Source: Saposhnikovia divaricata (taxonomy: Eukaryota; Streptophyta; Magnoliopsida; Apiales; Apiaceae). From it: 64,000 nt of DNA. The DNA lies in assembly GCA_036435485.1 (NCBI GenBank), contig CM071597.1:169986147-170050146 (forward strand), written 5' to 3'. The position numbers and the translations under genes were made by a program. Positions within the stretch are counted from its first letter, which is position 1. Every line of letters begins with the position of its first letter. This document shows, piece after piece, positions 12,124-23,091 of this stretch. Under the pieces are notes generated by a model. It saw only the letters and a program-made list of their open reading frames with translations, was not told the DNA's origin and ran no database searches.

Positions 12124-14836
12124 TGTAACACCCTACTATTATAACAATAAAAGTTGCATCTTAAACAATTCCAAATCATCTAAACGGCAATAAACCAATG
12201 TCAATAACCCAAATAAAAATACGAGGTCTGAAAATCCATAGTAACGAAACTAATAAAATTCGAAATCAACTAAATGAGTTCTCAAGATCAATAAATCTAC
12301 TAAGCCAAAGATCTACTAATGACTGGGTGGCTCTCATCACTCTTCCCGCTTACCCCTATTTACCTGCGGAAAGGAAACAATAAAGAGTGAGCCTGATGCT
12401 CTGTACGAATATAATCTAAATAAACTATGAAATATAAATATGAGTGGAACGTGTCTTACCAACACCGAGTTTTAAGTGAAAATGTGATAGAGATAAATTT
12501 GAAACAATTATCAATGGTATACGAATCAGTGCGATAATAATTTAAAACAATTGAGTTAACAATGAAACTTAAATAAGGCTGAATAGCAAGTAAGGTGGGT
12601 ACAATATGGGTCTCTTACACAAAACTATACTCGCTAACTCCAATCACCAGCGAAGTACAGGACAATGGTTTCTTCTTCGGTAATCCAGAAGAAGAAATAA
12701 GGAATGTATAAAACATCCCAACAATACAATAGCGATCATGATCTAATCACATCTCATACCCCAGAGACGTGCTCGTATACTCACCCACCGATACGAGTAG
12801 GTGCCTAGTTCACCTTTACTCCGAACTCCATGTGAACATTGTCTGTGATTAACCCACACAGATCAGTCTAAGAGCCCAACAAATAGGTTACAAAGGTTGC
12901 TTGACTCGTTGCACGAAACGAAACAAAATAAACAATGTCGCAAGAAAATGCGAAATAAAACAATATATACGAGTCAAGGCAACAATAAATCCAAAAATAG
13001 GGAATTCGAAACGAAACTGAGAATGTGTACAATTAGGTACACATTGAGTACAATAAGGTCTCAATTTTAGAAAATGAACCGACAATAAATTTAATGAATA
13101 CTTATTAATTAAAAGAGAGAACAAAGAATTCGTACCCGATATGAATGATGAGCCAATACTAAATATCCGGGATCAGGTGTACCGCTAATAGTCCTTATTC
13201 GGATCTAAAAACAAATTTTATGAATTTATATTAGCATATAGGCGCACTAATATATTTAATAATTCATAAATTAAATACCAAATCAAAATACTATAGATTA
13301 ATGTAATCTCTAAATTAATATGCATACAATTATAAATTAATACCCAGAAATATATTAATATAATATAATCTCTCGGCCTACTAATTGAGTACTGACTTAC
13401 TAACCAGTAATACAACAATCTCAAGCTTGTGGAATTCGGAAATAATAAAATATAAATTAACAAATAAAATGATAACATAATCATAAACTAGCATATCAAT
13501 CACATAAGCATAAGCTGGCCGAGAAATCAAAAATTAAAGAAAACCAAACGTACTTTGAGAAAAACAATATAACCGAGTTAAGTTTAATAACTGGTTGCAT
13601 ATTAATAACAAAAATAATAATAAAAATAGCAAAAATCAAATAGGTCGATATATTAGGCCAAAACAATCATAATGCTACTAATATAGACGAAACCAAGTCA
13701 CCAACATACAAATAAAATGCTCCACATTCATTGACGTACAACAACTACTTTTATCTAAAAGGGTCATTTATAAAAATATTTTAATTATAAAAGAAAATAT
13801 AAACTAATTACAATATAAGTCTCACACTTTATTCATTAAATAGACAAGCTACTGCACTGACACATGACTCCTTATTATAAAAGCAACTTAGCCCTGCAAT
13901 GGCTTTCAGTACACTTGGTCCACAAAGCCGGCAACAAATAAATTTAAAATACATCACAAATCATCTCTCATGCATACAAACCAGAATAAACAATATATTA
14001 GGTAGGTAATAAGGTAATAAAATAGAAGCACCAGTACTAGATATCGATATTAGAAAAATGTAAAAAAAAATCATATCTTTTTAAATATTTACAAAATGTA
14101 GAGACAACAAACCTTTAAATATGAATATACAAATCATAATTTAAAAGAATATTGAATATAAACAATAAATTACTATAGTCGATACGAAGTCAAAAATAAC
14201 AATAATTTGATTATAACCACGACACCTAACAATATATATATGATCAAATTTATTACACAAAAACATAATAAAAAAAAACATGCATATATAAATTTGACGT
14301 AAAATTAAATTAAATTGGCAACTCTATATGTTACAATTTGTACGGTATAATTTTACAAATAAAATAATAGCTTATAAGAGAGTAATTGGGAGCTTACTAT
14401 GATTCGGATTTAGAGACCCCAAAATTGAACCGGGTAAATTGGACACACACAAATGACACAATTCTGAAAAGAATGTTGAATCAATACATGTAAAGTATAA
14501 CTTAATACTATAAAACTATATAGCACAATAAACCCACTTACCTCTCTACTACTCTAGTACCAACAGAGTCTAGGATTTGGTTGGCCTACTCCCTTGTAGG
14601 TGAACACCTGGTATCAATATGTATCAATATATACATATTAAATAAAATAATAGAACAAACTAATAGTAGAGGAACGTGTACATAATTTACTCGAAGATTA
14701 CCTGAGCTTTTCTCTTGTTAATACTCTGTGTTCTAAACGTGGCTGTGCACCTCATATACGTGTATTAACTTATATTTATAAACATATTACGATTAGCATA
14801 ACCTCCGGGAAATAGCTAAAATATTGGGGTATTATA
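12124..14836 (-). repeat. RT1 right LTR (5' LTR in coding sense), 2,713 bp
   Basis: Nearly identical to 4,561-7,428, apart from scattered substitutions, small A-run indels and one deletion of about 155 bp. The deletion lies between AATAGCT and AAAATATTGGGG near 14,818. The deleted segment is bounded by short CT/ACT microhomology in the intact copy. In coding sense this removes sequence close to the LTR 5' edge (U3), so it may affect the promoter of this copy. Confidence 0.95.
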
Positions 14837-15035
14837 ACTCGTATCTAATGCAACGCTTCTGCCACGTCATCAAATTCCACGTCAGCATAGGTGGGTCCCA
14901 CTTCTGCCACGTCAGCAATTGTGGGTCCCACAATTGCCACGTCAACATGATGGGCCTCCTGCCACATCACCCTTGTGGGGCCCACACTGCCATGTCAGCA
15001 GTGGTGGGACCCACACTTGGCACATCATATTTTTT

Positions 15036-15038
<3 letters not shown>

Positions 15039-15073
<35 letters not shown>
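15039..15073. repeat. (AT)n microsatellite
   Basis: A perfect AT dinucleotide run of about 17 units inside the CACTA-B subterminal block. Confidence 0.95.
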
Positions 15074-15075
<2 letters not shown>

Positions 15076-15301
15076 GCAACATTTCAAAGAGTAAATGCAA
15101 CACTACTAATATCTAATGCAACGCTTCTGCCACGTAAGCAAATGCCACGTCAGCATAGATGGGTCCCACTTCTGCCACATCAGTAATTGTGTGTCCCACA
15201 ATTTCCATGTCAGCATGGTGGGCCTCCTGCCACGTCACCCTTGTGGGGCCCACACTGCCACGTCAGGAGTGGTGGGAACCACACCTGCCACGTCATATTT
15301 T

Positions 15302-15303
<2 letters not shown>

Positions 15304-15361
<58 letters not shown>
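15304..15361. repeat. (AT)n microsatellite
   Basis: A perfect AT dinucleotide run of about 28 units at the equivalent position of the next subterminal block, which suggests it was copied with the block. Confidence 0.95.
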
Positions 15362-15362
<1 letters not shown>

Positions 15363-15757
15363 AATGCAACACTTCAAACAGCAAATGCAACACTACTGGT
15401 ATCTAATGCAACGCTTCTTCCACGTCAGCAAATGCCACGTCAGCATAGGTGGGTCCCACTTCTGCCACGTTAGCAATTATGGGTCCCACAATTGCCATGT
15501 CAGCAAATGCCACATCAGCACATGTGAGTCCCACTTCTGCCACGTCACCATTTTTTAAAATAAAAAAATATCTAACGCAACACCAGCAGTTAGTGTTGCA
15601 TGATGTGAAACACTGTGGGTAATACGCAACACTAAATTATATCTAACGCAACACCAGTTCAGCTCAGTTGCAAAAGACCCAAAATTTCTATCTAACAAAA
15701 CGCTTTCTGTGCAACACTTTGTAAAGAAGGTTGCGTATGTGCGTTTATGGCGTAGTG

Positions 15758-16050
15758 TATCCTCAATTAAGGTTCCGACAATGTGTATAATCTCACCGCC
15801 ATTGAGATTATTCCATTGCAGCCTTTGTCTTGGATCGGTAGATGGATCGGAGGAATCGAGGATGGTGCGTACAAATGTGGAAATCTCTTGATCGGATAGT
15901 TGATGAGTAAATTGATGAGGATTGGCACGAATCTCCGTAAGAACATTTCTCACGATCGAGAGATAGACATTGTCGGAGATGGCTTCACTTCTCGGAGCGA
16001 ATGAGGATGAGCCGGCATCACCTCAGGTGGAATCCCTATAACGTGTATTT
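15758..16050 (-). pseudogene. Inverted partial copy of the CACTA-C gene (CACTA-B insertion site)
   Basis: On the minus strand this encodes a segment with ANPHQFTHQLSDQE and WNNLNGGEIIHIVGTLIED. It matches the plus-strand exon at 19,537-19,805 (NPHRFAHPLSNKE, WNNLSGGEIIHIFGTLIED). Similarity also covers the bases upstream of the Copia-type LTR near 18,031-18,070 (TATAGGGATTCCACC). The frame runs into CACTA-B sequence at 15,757, so the transposon inserted into this exon. I do not recognise the protein. Its partner copy lies in the CACTA-C gene, so it is probably transposon-derived. Confidence 0.7.
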
Positions 16051-16539
16051 GGTTGTATTTTTTTGCTTGGTTTAATTCAATTATTTTCTTGTAATTTTTT
16101 GTATTTTGATTATTTCCTTGTATTTGTTTTGTATTTTTTTTTCTCGATTTAAGGTTTTATTTGGATTGTATTTGATTCATATGATATTTATGGATTTGTC
16201 TCATATGGATTTGGTTCAAAACATAATCTTGCGATATGTTTCTTATGGATTTAACTCATTTGTATTTTTTTTTCATGCACGTACTGACCATTTATGATAT
16301 CAACATTTGTTATGTAAGTGTTTGTTTTTTACATTTTCGGGGCTTTTTAATGTATTTGGATTGAAATATTTATGATTTCTATACTTTTCTTGCAAAATAT
16401 GAACTTGTGATACAATGATAGGGAAATTTTTTACTAACTTGTGGCTTTATTCTTTTTGCATGCACATATCAGTCGGTTATAATATTAATATTTGTTATGT
16501 CACTTATATATGTGCGTGTTTTTTTTGCATTTTAGGGGC

Positions 16540-18070
16540 TCTTTGGTTGGCTAGTGATTATTGTATTGATTGGAACGGTGATATTGATGATGACGCCAAG
16601 GAAAGGGAAAGGCAAGGAAGTCAGAAAAAGATAAGGGCAAGGGTAAAGGTAAACAATCAAACAATGGAAAGGGAAAGGAAACATTAAGGGCAAGAGAAAG
16701 GGAAAGGGCACGTTGGCTTTGCGTGATGAGCCAACGGATTCGAAAATCAATTCTGACCCGACTAATAATTTGACAATTGTAGAGGAACCAAAGAGGCTAG
16801 TAAGGAGACCGCGACAACATTCAAGAGAAATTTGTGGAGCTAAAAAACCACTTAAACCACAACGTATCAATATCTCCCCTGGACAGTAAGCCTAATTTTA
16901 TACATTTATCCAAGCATAATGAGTTGTTTAATTGTTTTATTTTTACAAGTTTCGTACATTGTCTCTTTTTTTTTAAAAGTGCAAAGATGCTATATACATA
17001 TTTATAGGAGTCTTATAGATACTGTTCATGTATGTCGTGTTAATATTTTAATATGTTATCTGTAGTATTGAAGATGATATGGCAAAAAAGTCTTTACTTG
17101 TGATGATTCGTGAGAAACGGCTGATTGGTCATTACACTTTTAGTGACATCAACGCGGCTTATCCAAATTGGTTAGATGAAAGGACTAAAGACATTTTTGT
17201 CGGTAAAACAATGTTAATTTTTGTTTCATTATTTGGTTATTAACTTTATTTGATTATGAATTTGACCCTACCACTTGTTCCTATTTTGTAGAATTTTATA
17301 GGCATCAAAGTGGACAGAGCCATTCGTAGTTAAGAAGGACTATTCAAGACAACATAAAAAAAATAATAAAAAGGACTATGAATGAGCTTGAGAAGAGAGT
17401 TAAGACAAAATCAAAGAAAGCTGGGTTTTCGAAGTTGTCCTTAAAGCCTAAATGAAGGGCACTTGCATAGGGCAAAGGTTGGAGCTACCAACCGCCAAAA
17501 TGTTGAAAGGTTGTATAGTGCCCATTCTCGGTCAGTCAATTCCATGAGAAGGGTAATAATATTTAAATAAGTACACACACAAGGTTTTTTCATTTTATAA
17601 GACAAACTAATTTACTAATATAAGCTATTTCAAATTTGGAAAGAAATGACAAGGAAAAGCCTTAACCCTTCGACTAGACTTGAAGTGTGGATAAATGTCA
17701 TAAGAAAGTTGGTTCCGATCTGAAAAACCCTGAATACACTAGTTTGGCCTCCATGCACATTGCGGTAATCTCATTGTTTTGTTTTTTTCACCTCTATTAC
17801 AAGTACAAGAAAAGTTTATTTGTTTTAATAAAACTTAAAAAAGTGTAAGAATGATACGTTACAATTCTTGATCGAATACCGATGAAGGTTACAGAAATAG
17901 GTTAACGTGATGAGCCTTGGGATTGGTGGATGGAATCAATGGGGTTCCCGAAGATGAAAGTCTAAAAAAGGATTATGTTATCGGGTTCCCCAATCTTCGA
18001 GCTAGTGATCTTATTCTTGCACTTGCCACCCGCTATAGGGATTCCACCCAAGATAAAGCCGGCTCATCTA
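16540..18070 (+). pseudogene. Decayed multi-exon transposon gene, 5' exons (CACTA-C)
   Basis: A broken gene in several exons. A Lys/Gly-rich segment is followed by a frame with LRDEPTDSKINSDPTN and KPQRINISPGQ (about 16,715-16,890). An exon at 17,065-17,202 (MIREKRLIGHYTFSD, PNWLDERTKDIF) has TAG before it and GT after it. Another begins at 17,292 (FYRHQSGQ) and carries in-frame stops. Later segments near 17,680-17,760 and 17,917-18,070 include FPNLRASDLILALATRYRD. The order and the W...H.K.G-like segment recall the plant Ptta/En/Spm second-gene (Transposase_24) type, but I cannot confirm the family. The gene continues beyond the Copia-type LTR at 19,537. Confidence 0.55.
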
Positions 18071-19536
18071 AAGGGTTTCGAGCATCAAACGCAGTAGAAT
18101 TAAACGCGGAAAATAATAAAAATCGAAACCCTACCGCAGGATCCATGCAAAAACATGATATTTAATTCGGAGTAAAATGATTACCTTAAAGAAGCTTTAC
18201 AAATTGATGACACATGGAGGTCCGAAGCAATCATCATGCAGCCCTCTTCGAGATTTACGTTGCCAAAGTAGTCCACATGAATGCTTAATCGTCCAACAAT
18301 CACTGGAGTTGGTACTAGCCAAAGAACCTGCCACTCTCTCTCTCTCTCTCTAGCCTCTCACACGTTTTGAGCAGCTGGGGTTTTTCTCTAAAAATGAATT
18401 GCAAAAAGTGCAGTCCTAGACAATACATCATAATGTACTTATAGGGAAGATAGATTGGGCTAAAACCCTAAATTCGAATTCTATTTAATTTTAATTAAGA
18501 CCAGCTCAATTAATCAAATATACAATTTCAAATTTAATGATTTGATTTAAATTCTTAATTTAAATTAAAACTCCTTGTATACGTTCTAATTGTGCAACCC
18601 TTTAGGTTATTATTAGTTTATTACGCTGGCAATAATTTTAATATCCAATAATAAAATTATAAACAATGAGCGGCATCTGGTAATACATCATTGCTACCCA
18701 AGTAATAATAGTTATCCAATTAAACCTTTCGTGATTAATGTTTTCGTGTAATATAATCCCTTTAACCAACTATTATAGATTAAACTCGAGGCATGTTTTA
18801 GTCATCCTCTTCAATATTTTGTCCGGGTTTTCTTGATCAATGAGTAGGCTACTAAAACAAATCAATATTTTAGCATGACCATACATTTTTCATAGTCTCA
18901 CTCAATCAAGAGGCCAATAATATCTCTCCTAATAATTGGAGAATTAAATCCTATATCTATCATTCATATTTCTCATACGACTCATAACATACCCGATATC
19001 CACTTTTATCATCACCCGGTCAAAGGTAACATTTAATGTAGTTAAGTATATTAATTCTCGTATAGAAATATAATGATCTTAAGTCTAAGGATCATTACAC
19101 CATTATCACTGTGAGTCTTTCTAATGACATTATCAACATGTAGAATCTCACCGTGGGTCATATCCAGTGCCATGTAACATATTACATGCACCTATGTTCT
19201 TGACGTTAGTATCACTATACCTATGACCAATGAGATGTGATCATCAGTCAACAAACATACTAATCTTTATGCATTATAATTGTCCCATATTAATAATGCT
19301 CGATTAGGGATATTTAGAAATATAAATACTATTCATATAATCTCATTTTTAAGTCACGTACTAAAACATATAGAATACGTGTTATATATTCCAAGGACAT
19401 TTATTACTCTAACATTTATATCGCAGTAAAAAAAGACATAATAAATCAACATAGAATAATCTATGAAACATAATCATAGAATAATCAACATAGTCTTTCC
19501 TAGAAGCACAATAACATTGTCTCTAGGGCACTAACA
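18071..19536 (-). mobile_element. Copia-type LTR, probably solo
   Basis: On the minus strand this begins TGTTAGTGCCCTAGAGACA, the usual opening of a large Copia LTR group, and contains a CT/GA microsatellite near 18,333-18,352. It is about 1.47 kb with no coding region or second LTR. Flanking sequence on both sides belongs to one gene: the paralogue at 15,758-16,050 runs straight through the point of insertion. The outer end at 18,071 (minus-strand ACCCTTTA) is placed from that comparison and may be off by a few bases. The candidate duplication (CTGTC at 19,537 versus TCATC upstream) is imperfect. A single LTR left by recombination is the simplest reading. Confidence 0.7.
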
Positions 19537-20020
19537 CTGTCATCATCTTCATCCACTCCAAGACAATGTGAAGTCCTCCCCGATAATATCTATCTCTCGA
19601 TTGTGTGAAATGTGCTCATGAAGATCCACACCAATCCTCATCGATTCGCTCATCCTCTATCTAATAAAGAAATATCCAACTTTGCATGCACCATCCTCGA
19701 AGCCTCTGATATATCCTCCCCTCCAAATCATAGGATTCGATGGAATAATCTTAGTGGAGGTGAGATTATACATATTTTCGGGACCTTGATTGAAGATATC
19801 CTCTAAAAACCTGAAGCATGCATCGAAGCGGTAGTAATTACCTCCAATTTTATATTTATGTCCATTGGAATATGTTCTTGTATTTTAATTGATTTATATT
19901 TACATAGGAAGTAGTGCGGATTGCTTTGGTGGAAAAAAGACTAAACGAACGTGGACGAGGTTTCGGACGTGGAGAAGGATGGTGGCAATGAAGATGGCGA
20001 GGGCAATAGAGCATTTGGGA
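19537..20020 (+). pseudogene. CACTA-C gene, 3' exons after the Copia LTR
   Basis: Continuation of the gene at 16,540-18,070. The frame resumes with a Ser-rich stretch, then NPHRFAHPLSNKE, RIRWNNLSGGEII and GTLIEDIL, where a TAA stop follows. A further exon-like stretch follows an acceptor-like ATAG near 19,908, encoding VEKRLNERGRGFGRGEG (Gly/Arg-rich) before more stops. Function not recognised. The partner copy at 15,758-16,050 is inverted. Confidence 0.5.
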
Positions 20021-20239
20021 CGATGATAATGAAGACTTGTATGTGTCTTTATCGAACTAATTAATTATTTATGGTCGTGAATTTTAAGTATGGTTAATTT
20101 GGTTTGTGGTCGTGAACTTAAACATTATATGGTTAATTTGGTTTGGTAGTATGTCAAATTATATCTGACTTAACACTATTAATTTGGTTTGGTTGTAATT
20201 TTTCCATTTTGTTACACTTTGTATGAATTAAATTATTAA

Positions 20240-20375
20240 TCGTTAATGTATGTTGGATGTATGTTAATGTATATTGATAGGATGTATGTTGGATGTCACA
20301 TGGATGTATGTTGGATTTTTGCATTGGTGTATGGATGTTGGATGTTATTGGTGTATTGACTGGATGTATGCACAT
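20240..20375. repeat. ATGTATGTTGGATG minisatellite
   Basis: Irregular repeats of a 13-16 bp unit (GATGTATGTTGGATG) about 50 bp downstream of the CACTA-C gene remains. The minus-strand frame here is a by-product. Confidence 0.75.
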
Positions 20376-20399
20376 GGGAATGGTACTGCAATTCTATAG

Positions 20400-20838
20400 T
20401 ATTTTAAAAAAAACACCCGGAAAACCGACTGAATACATACAAAACTGACTATTTTTTACCATTATAACCAAGAAAATCAACCACGTACATACATAACCGA
20501 CCATAATTTACAATTCAAAACCCAAAAAACCGACCAAATTTTCTCAAAGCAGTCCATTATGATGTGATCAGTTATGTTGTTTGGCAACCATCCTATTTTA
20601 AATTTGACCAATAGTGCACATTTGACTACGATCGGTTTTAAAAGGCTGTCAACATTTTTTTTGAAAGTCATAACTGACCGTCTGCGGTCGATTTTTTGTT
20701 GCTGACTTGACCAATTTGACATAACCAACCAAATTTTAACTGACCAATGGTTGCGGTCGATTATACCAATAAAGCTGATCGATTGCACTTATAAGCGACT
20801 CATTCGTGTGGTCGGTTATGTTGTATTTCCATGTAGTG
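20400..20838. mobile_element. CACTA-C right terminus
   Basis: Ends TTTCCATGTAGTG at 20,838, so the reverse complement opens CACTACATGG. The preceding 430 bp are packed with ACCGACC/GGTCGGT and GCGGTCGAT motifs in both orientations, typical of CACTA subterminal regions. The inferred target duplication is ATG (20,839-20,841). The left end is not identified. It should lie upstream of the decayed gene, possibly beyond CACTA-B. Confidence 0.65.
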
Positions 20839-20841
20839 ATG

Positions 20842-22375
20842 TTCCAGCGGTTACTTGATCTTGATCTCACACATCTTTTCTTGCTTACAAAATTTGTCCC
20901 CGAATTAACAGTGAACAACAATGATCAATATTAATTTAATTTGAAACCATGAACAATTCTAACTATATCATGGAACCATATTAGAAAATTTTAAGTTCCA
21001 TTAAAACTTATTAAAAATCAACAACCATTTCTTGGCAATTTTTAGTTAAATTGTAGAGGACAAGCACATTTAAATTTTAATTTAATGAAGGAAAACACAC
21101 ACATGTAACCTAATGGGTAGTAAACATAAAAGTATGGTTAAATTATCTACCTTATACTAAAATAATTTAACAAGTTCATATTTTCAACATGTGCATTTAA
21201 TTATATTTTCTCAGTTCATCTGTCAAACTGTCATCTTTCACTAATTTTATAAAATAATTCTCCACCCGTCCCACTAATTTTCACTCTCGCCAATTTCTCA
21301 ACTTCTACTCTTTCACAAATATTATTTACAAAAATACTTATCAATATATTTTATCTTTCTATTAATAAGAAATATTTATTATTATTCTTAATTAGCGTTC
21401 AACCCGTAATACGCATTATCCGGTAAATTTTTTTAATTAATTAATGAAAATACATTATTTTTGTTGTTATCCAGAAAAAATGATAATTTCTTTAGAATGT
21501 AAATTAATTTAGGTTTAAAATTACCTATCAATCCATTCATACCAACTGCATTAATATTAATACAATGAACCAATTAACAAAATATTTATCACCCCACAGA
21601 AAAGTTCAAAACCCCTCTTTATTATTTTTCTCTTTTTCATTCGGAATTTTTCGACCAAATTAATAAATTTTTTACCCATATTTTGAATTTTGTTCTTTTG
21701 GGAATTCGGTTCATTTAAATATTCAATATCGTGGATCCCTAAAATATTTATTATATTAGTTAATAAAAAATATTTGTACGGGTCGTGTTCAATTTTTGGA
21801 GTATATATTAAAAATTCATTTAGAAGTATTTCTCACCACCGCAAAATCCAACATCTTGCCTTGTTAGAGTAAGGTATGACTGTTATGATTGCCCTTAGTT
21901 GAAAGTTTATGCTGATTGTCATTAGTTTGGTTATAACGACAACTAAAAATGTTTATTTTTAGTGTAGGAGTTTGTACGATGGATTTTTTATTCTTTTCTA
22001 TTAAAACATAGTATATTAAATTTTAGTATTTTTTCCTCGTAAAATAAGACAATTGAAAATGAGTATCGCCTATTTTTTTTCTACTTAACTAACTTGATAA
22101 AAAAATATCTATAAAACTGAAATCAAGTGTGTAATATATAAACACGTAATCACATTATTATATATGTGTACTTGTAATTTAATTATCGCGTTAAATAACA
22201 TGAAATTCATTTTTCTTTAACAATAAAAACATTTTTCCGACATATATTAGAAGAAAACTCTTACGTAACCCTGAGAAATAATTTGTGTTGTGTATATTCA
22301 TGTTGTGCATTTTCGGATTTTGCACGAAAATGACGTGAAATTAAATCATGTATCCAAAATTCGAACACAAAATCA
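20842..22375. other. AT-rich spacer, no gene seen
   Basis: About 1.5 kb of AT-rich sequence. The longest frame (21,690-21,872) has no recognisable domain. I see no transposon ends. Confidence 0.7.
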
Positions 22376-22546
22376 CACCACTACGCCATAGATGGCCTAT
22401 TGCAACCTTTTGGCATGGGTGTTACCACTATGGGTGTTACCATAGGTATGAAATTTTTGAGCTATCGCAACCTTTTGAGTGTGGTGTTACCAAAGCCTCA
22501 AAAGTATGTTACTATAGTTATAAAAGGTGTTAACAGTGGGCAACAC

Positions 22547-23083
22547 TAGGGGTGGCAAAATCTGACACGACCCGAAACCCGACACGAACCCGACACGGAA
22601 AAATACGAATTAGGGTCGGGGTTTTTACGTTTCGGGTCGGGTTCGGGTTGGGTAAATTTTTACCCGTTGGGTTCGGGTCGGGTTCGGGTTAACCCAGTGT
22701 ACCCGAACCCGACCCGAAAATTTTTTATATATAATATATTATATATAAATATATATTTATATTACAAAATATTTAAATTTGTCATTTATTTATATATTAT
22801 TTAAATAATTTTATTCAAATATCATCTCATAAAGTTATTATTATAGATTTTTTTAATATATTATAAAGAAAAATAATTTAATAAAATTATAATAATTAAT
22901 TTTTAATAATTTTCGGGTCAAAACAGGTCATTTTCGGGTTGATCGGGTACATAACAGGTCGGGTTCGGGTTGAAAATTTCAACCCGTTTCGGGTTCGGGT
23001 CGGGTTCGGGTTGACCCAAAAACAGGACCAGGTACAGCAAACCCGACACGAACCCGACCTGTTACCCGAAATTGCCACCCCTA
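22547..23083. mobile_element. hAT-type MITE nested in CACTA-A
   Basis: Terminal inverted repeats TAGGGGTGGCAA / TTGCCACCCCTA. The 8-bp target duplication GGCAACAC is perfect (22,539-22,546 and 23,084-23,091), diagnostic of hAT insertion. The 537-bp element has no coding capacity. Its arms are rich in CGGGTCGGGTTCGGGT minisatellite, in opposite senses on the two sides of an AT-rich middle. Insertion is into the CACTA-A subterminal region, so it is younger than that element. Confidence 0.95.
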
Positions 23084-23091
23084 GGCAACAC

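Larger units (their letters stand above)
4561..14836 (-). mobile_element. RT1: Ty3/gypsy chromovirus (Tekay-like), nearly complete
   Basis: A minus-strand LTR retrotransposon of about 10.3 kb. Both LTRs, PBS, PPT and a single gag-pol frame with a C-terminal chromodomain are present. The 5-bp target duplication ACTCG is perfect (4,556-4,560 and 14,837-14,841). LTR ends read TGTAACACCC...GTATTATA on the plus strand. The two LTRs differ by roughly 26 substitutions in about 2.7 kb by eye, near 1%, so the insertion is recent. Autonomy is doubtful because the integrase has one in-frame TAG and the right LTR (5' LTR in coding sense) has a deletion of about 155 bp. Clade assignment rests on the chromodomain, the single ORF and the long LTRs, and would need a phylogeny. 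Confidence 0.95.
14842..15560. repeat. CACTA-B subterminal tandem repeats (three blocks)
   Basis: Three degenerate repeats of about 270-290 bp, each beginning TCTAATGCAACGCTTCT. Each then alternates GCCACGTCAGC-type and GTGGGTCCCAC-type motifs and ends in an AT run. Such repeats are where CACTA transposases bind in known elements; binding here is inferred. Open frames such as 14,824-15,186 and 15,187-15,558 are repeat-derived and not genes. Confidence 0.85.
1..15757. mobile_element. CACTA-B, left copy (partial; right terminus in window)
   Basis: This is a DNA transposon end of the CACTA (En/Spm) type. The right terminus reads TTATGGCGTAGTG, ending at 15,757. Its reverse complement begins CACTACGCCATAA, the same 13 bases that open the second copy at 41,757. 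Going inward from the terminus there are about 300 bp of unique sequence, then the tandem CCACGTCAGC/GTGGGTCCCAC repeats, then the 176-bp satellite. RT1 (4,561-14,836) is a later insertion. The inferred 3-bp target duplication is TAT (15,758-15,760). The flanking exon has a paralogous uninterrupted copy near 19,790, which acts as an empty site and supports this boundary. The left end lies outside the window, so its TSD cannot be checked. I see no transposase in this part. Confidence 0.8.

Noticed and set aside
14824..15558. Plus-strand frames of 60-123 aa rich in His/Cys/Ser
   Set aside because: They read through CCACGTCAGC/GTGGGTCCCAC repeats and (AT)n runs. The Cys/His spacing follows the DNA repeat and not a zinc finger.
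18071..19536. Complete Copia element
   Set aside because: No internal coding region, second LTR, PBS or PPT; only one LTR-sized segment is present.
22600..23070. Telomere-like repeat
   Set aside because: The unit is CGGGTTCGGGT, not the plant TTTAGGG. It lies within a hAT MITE.
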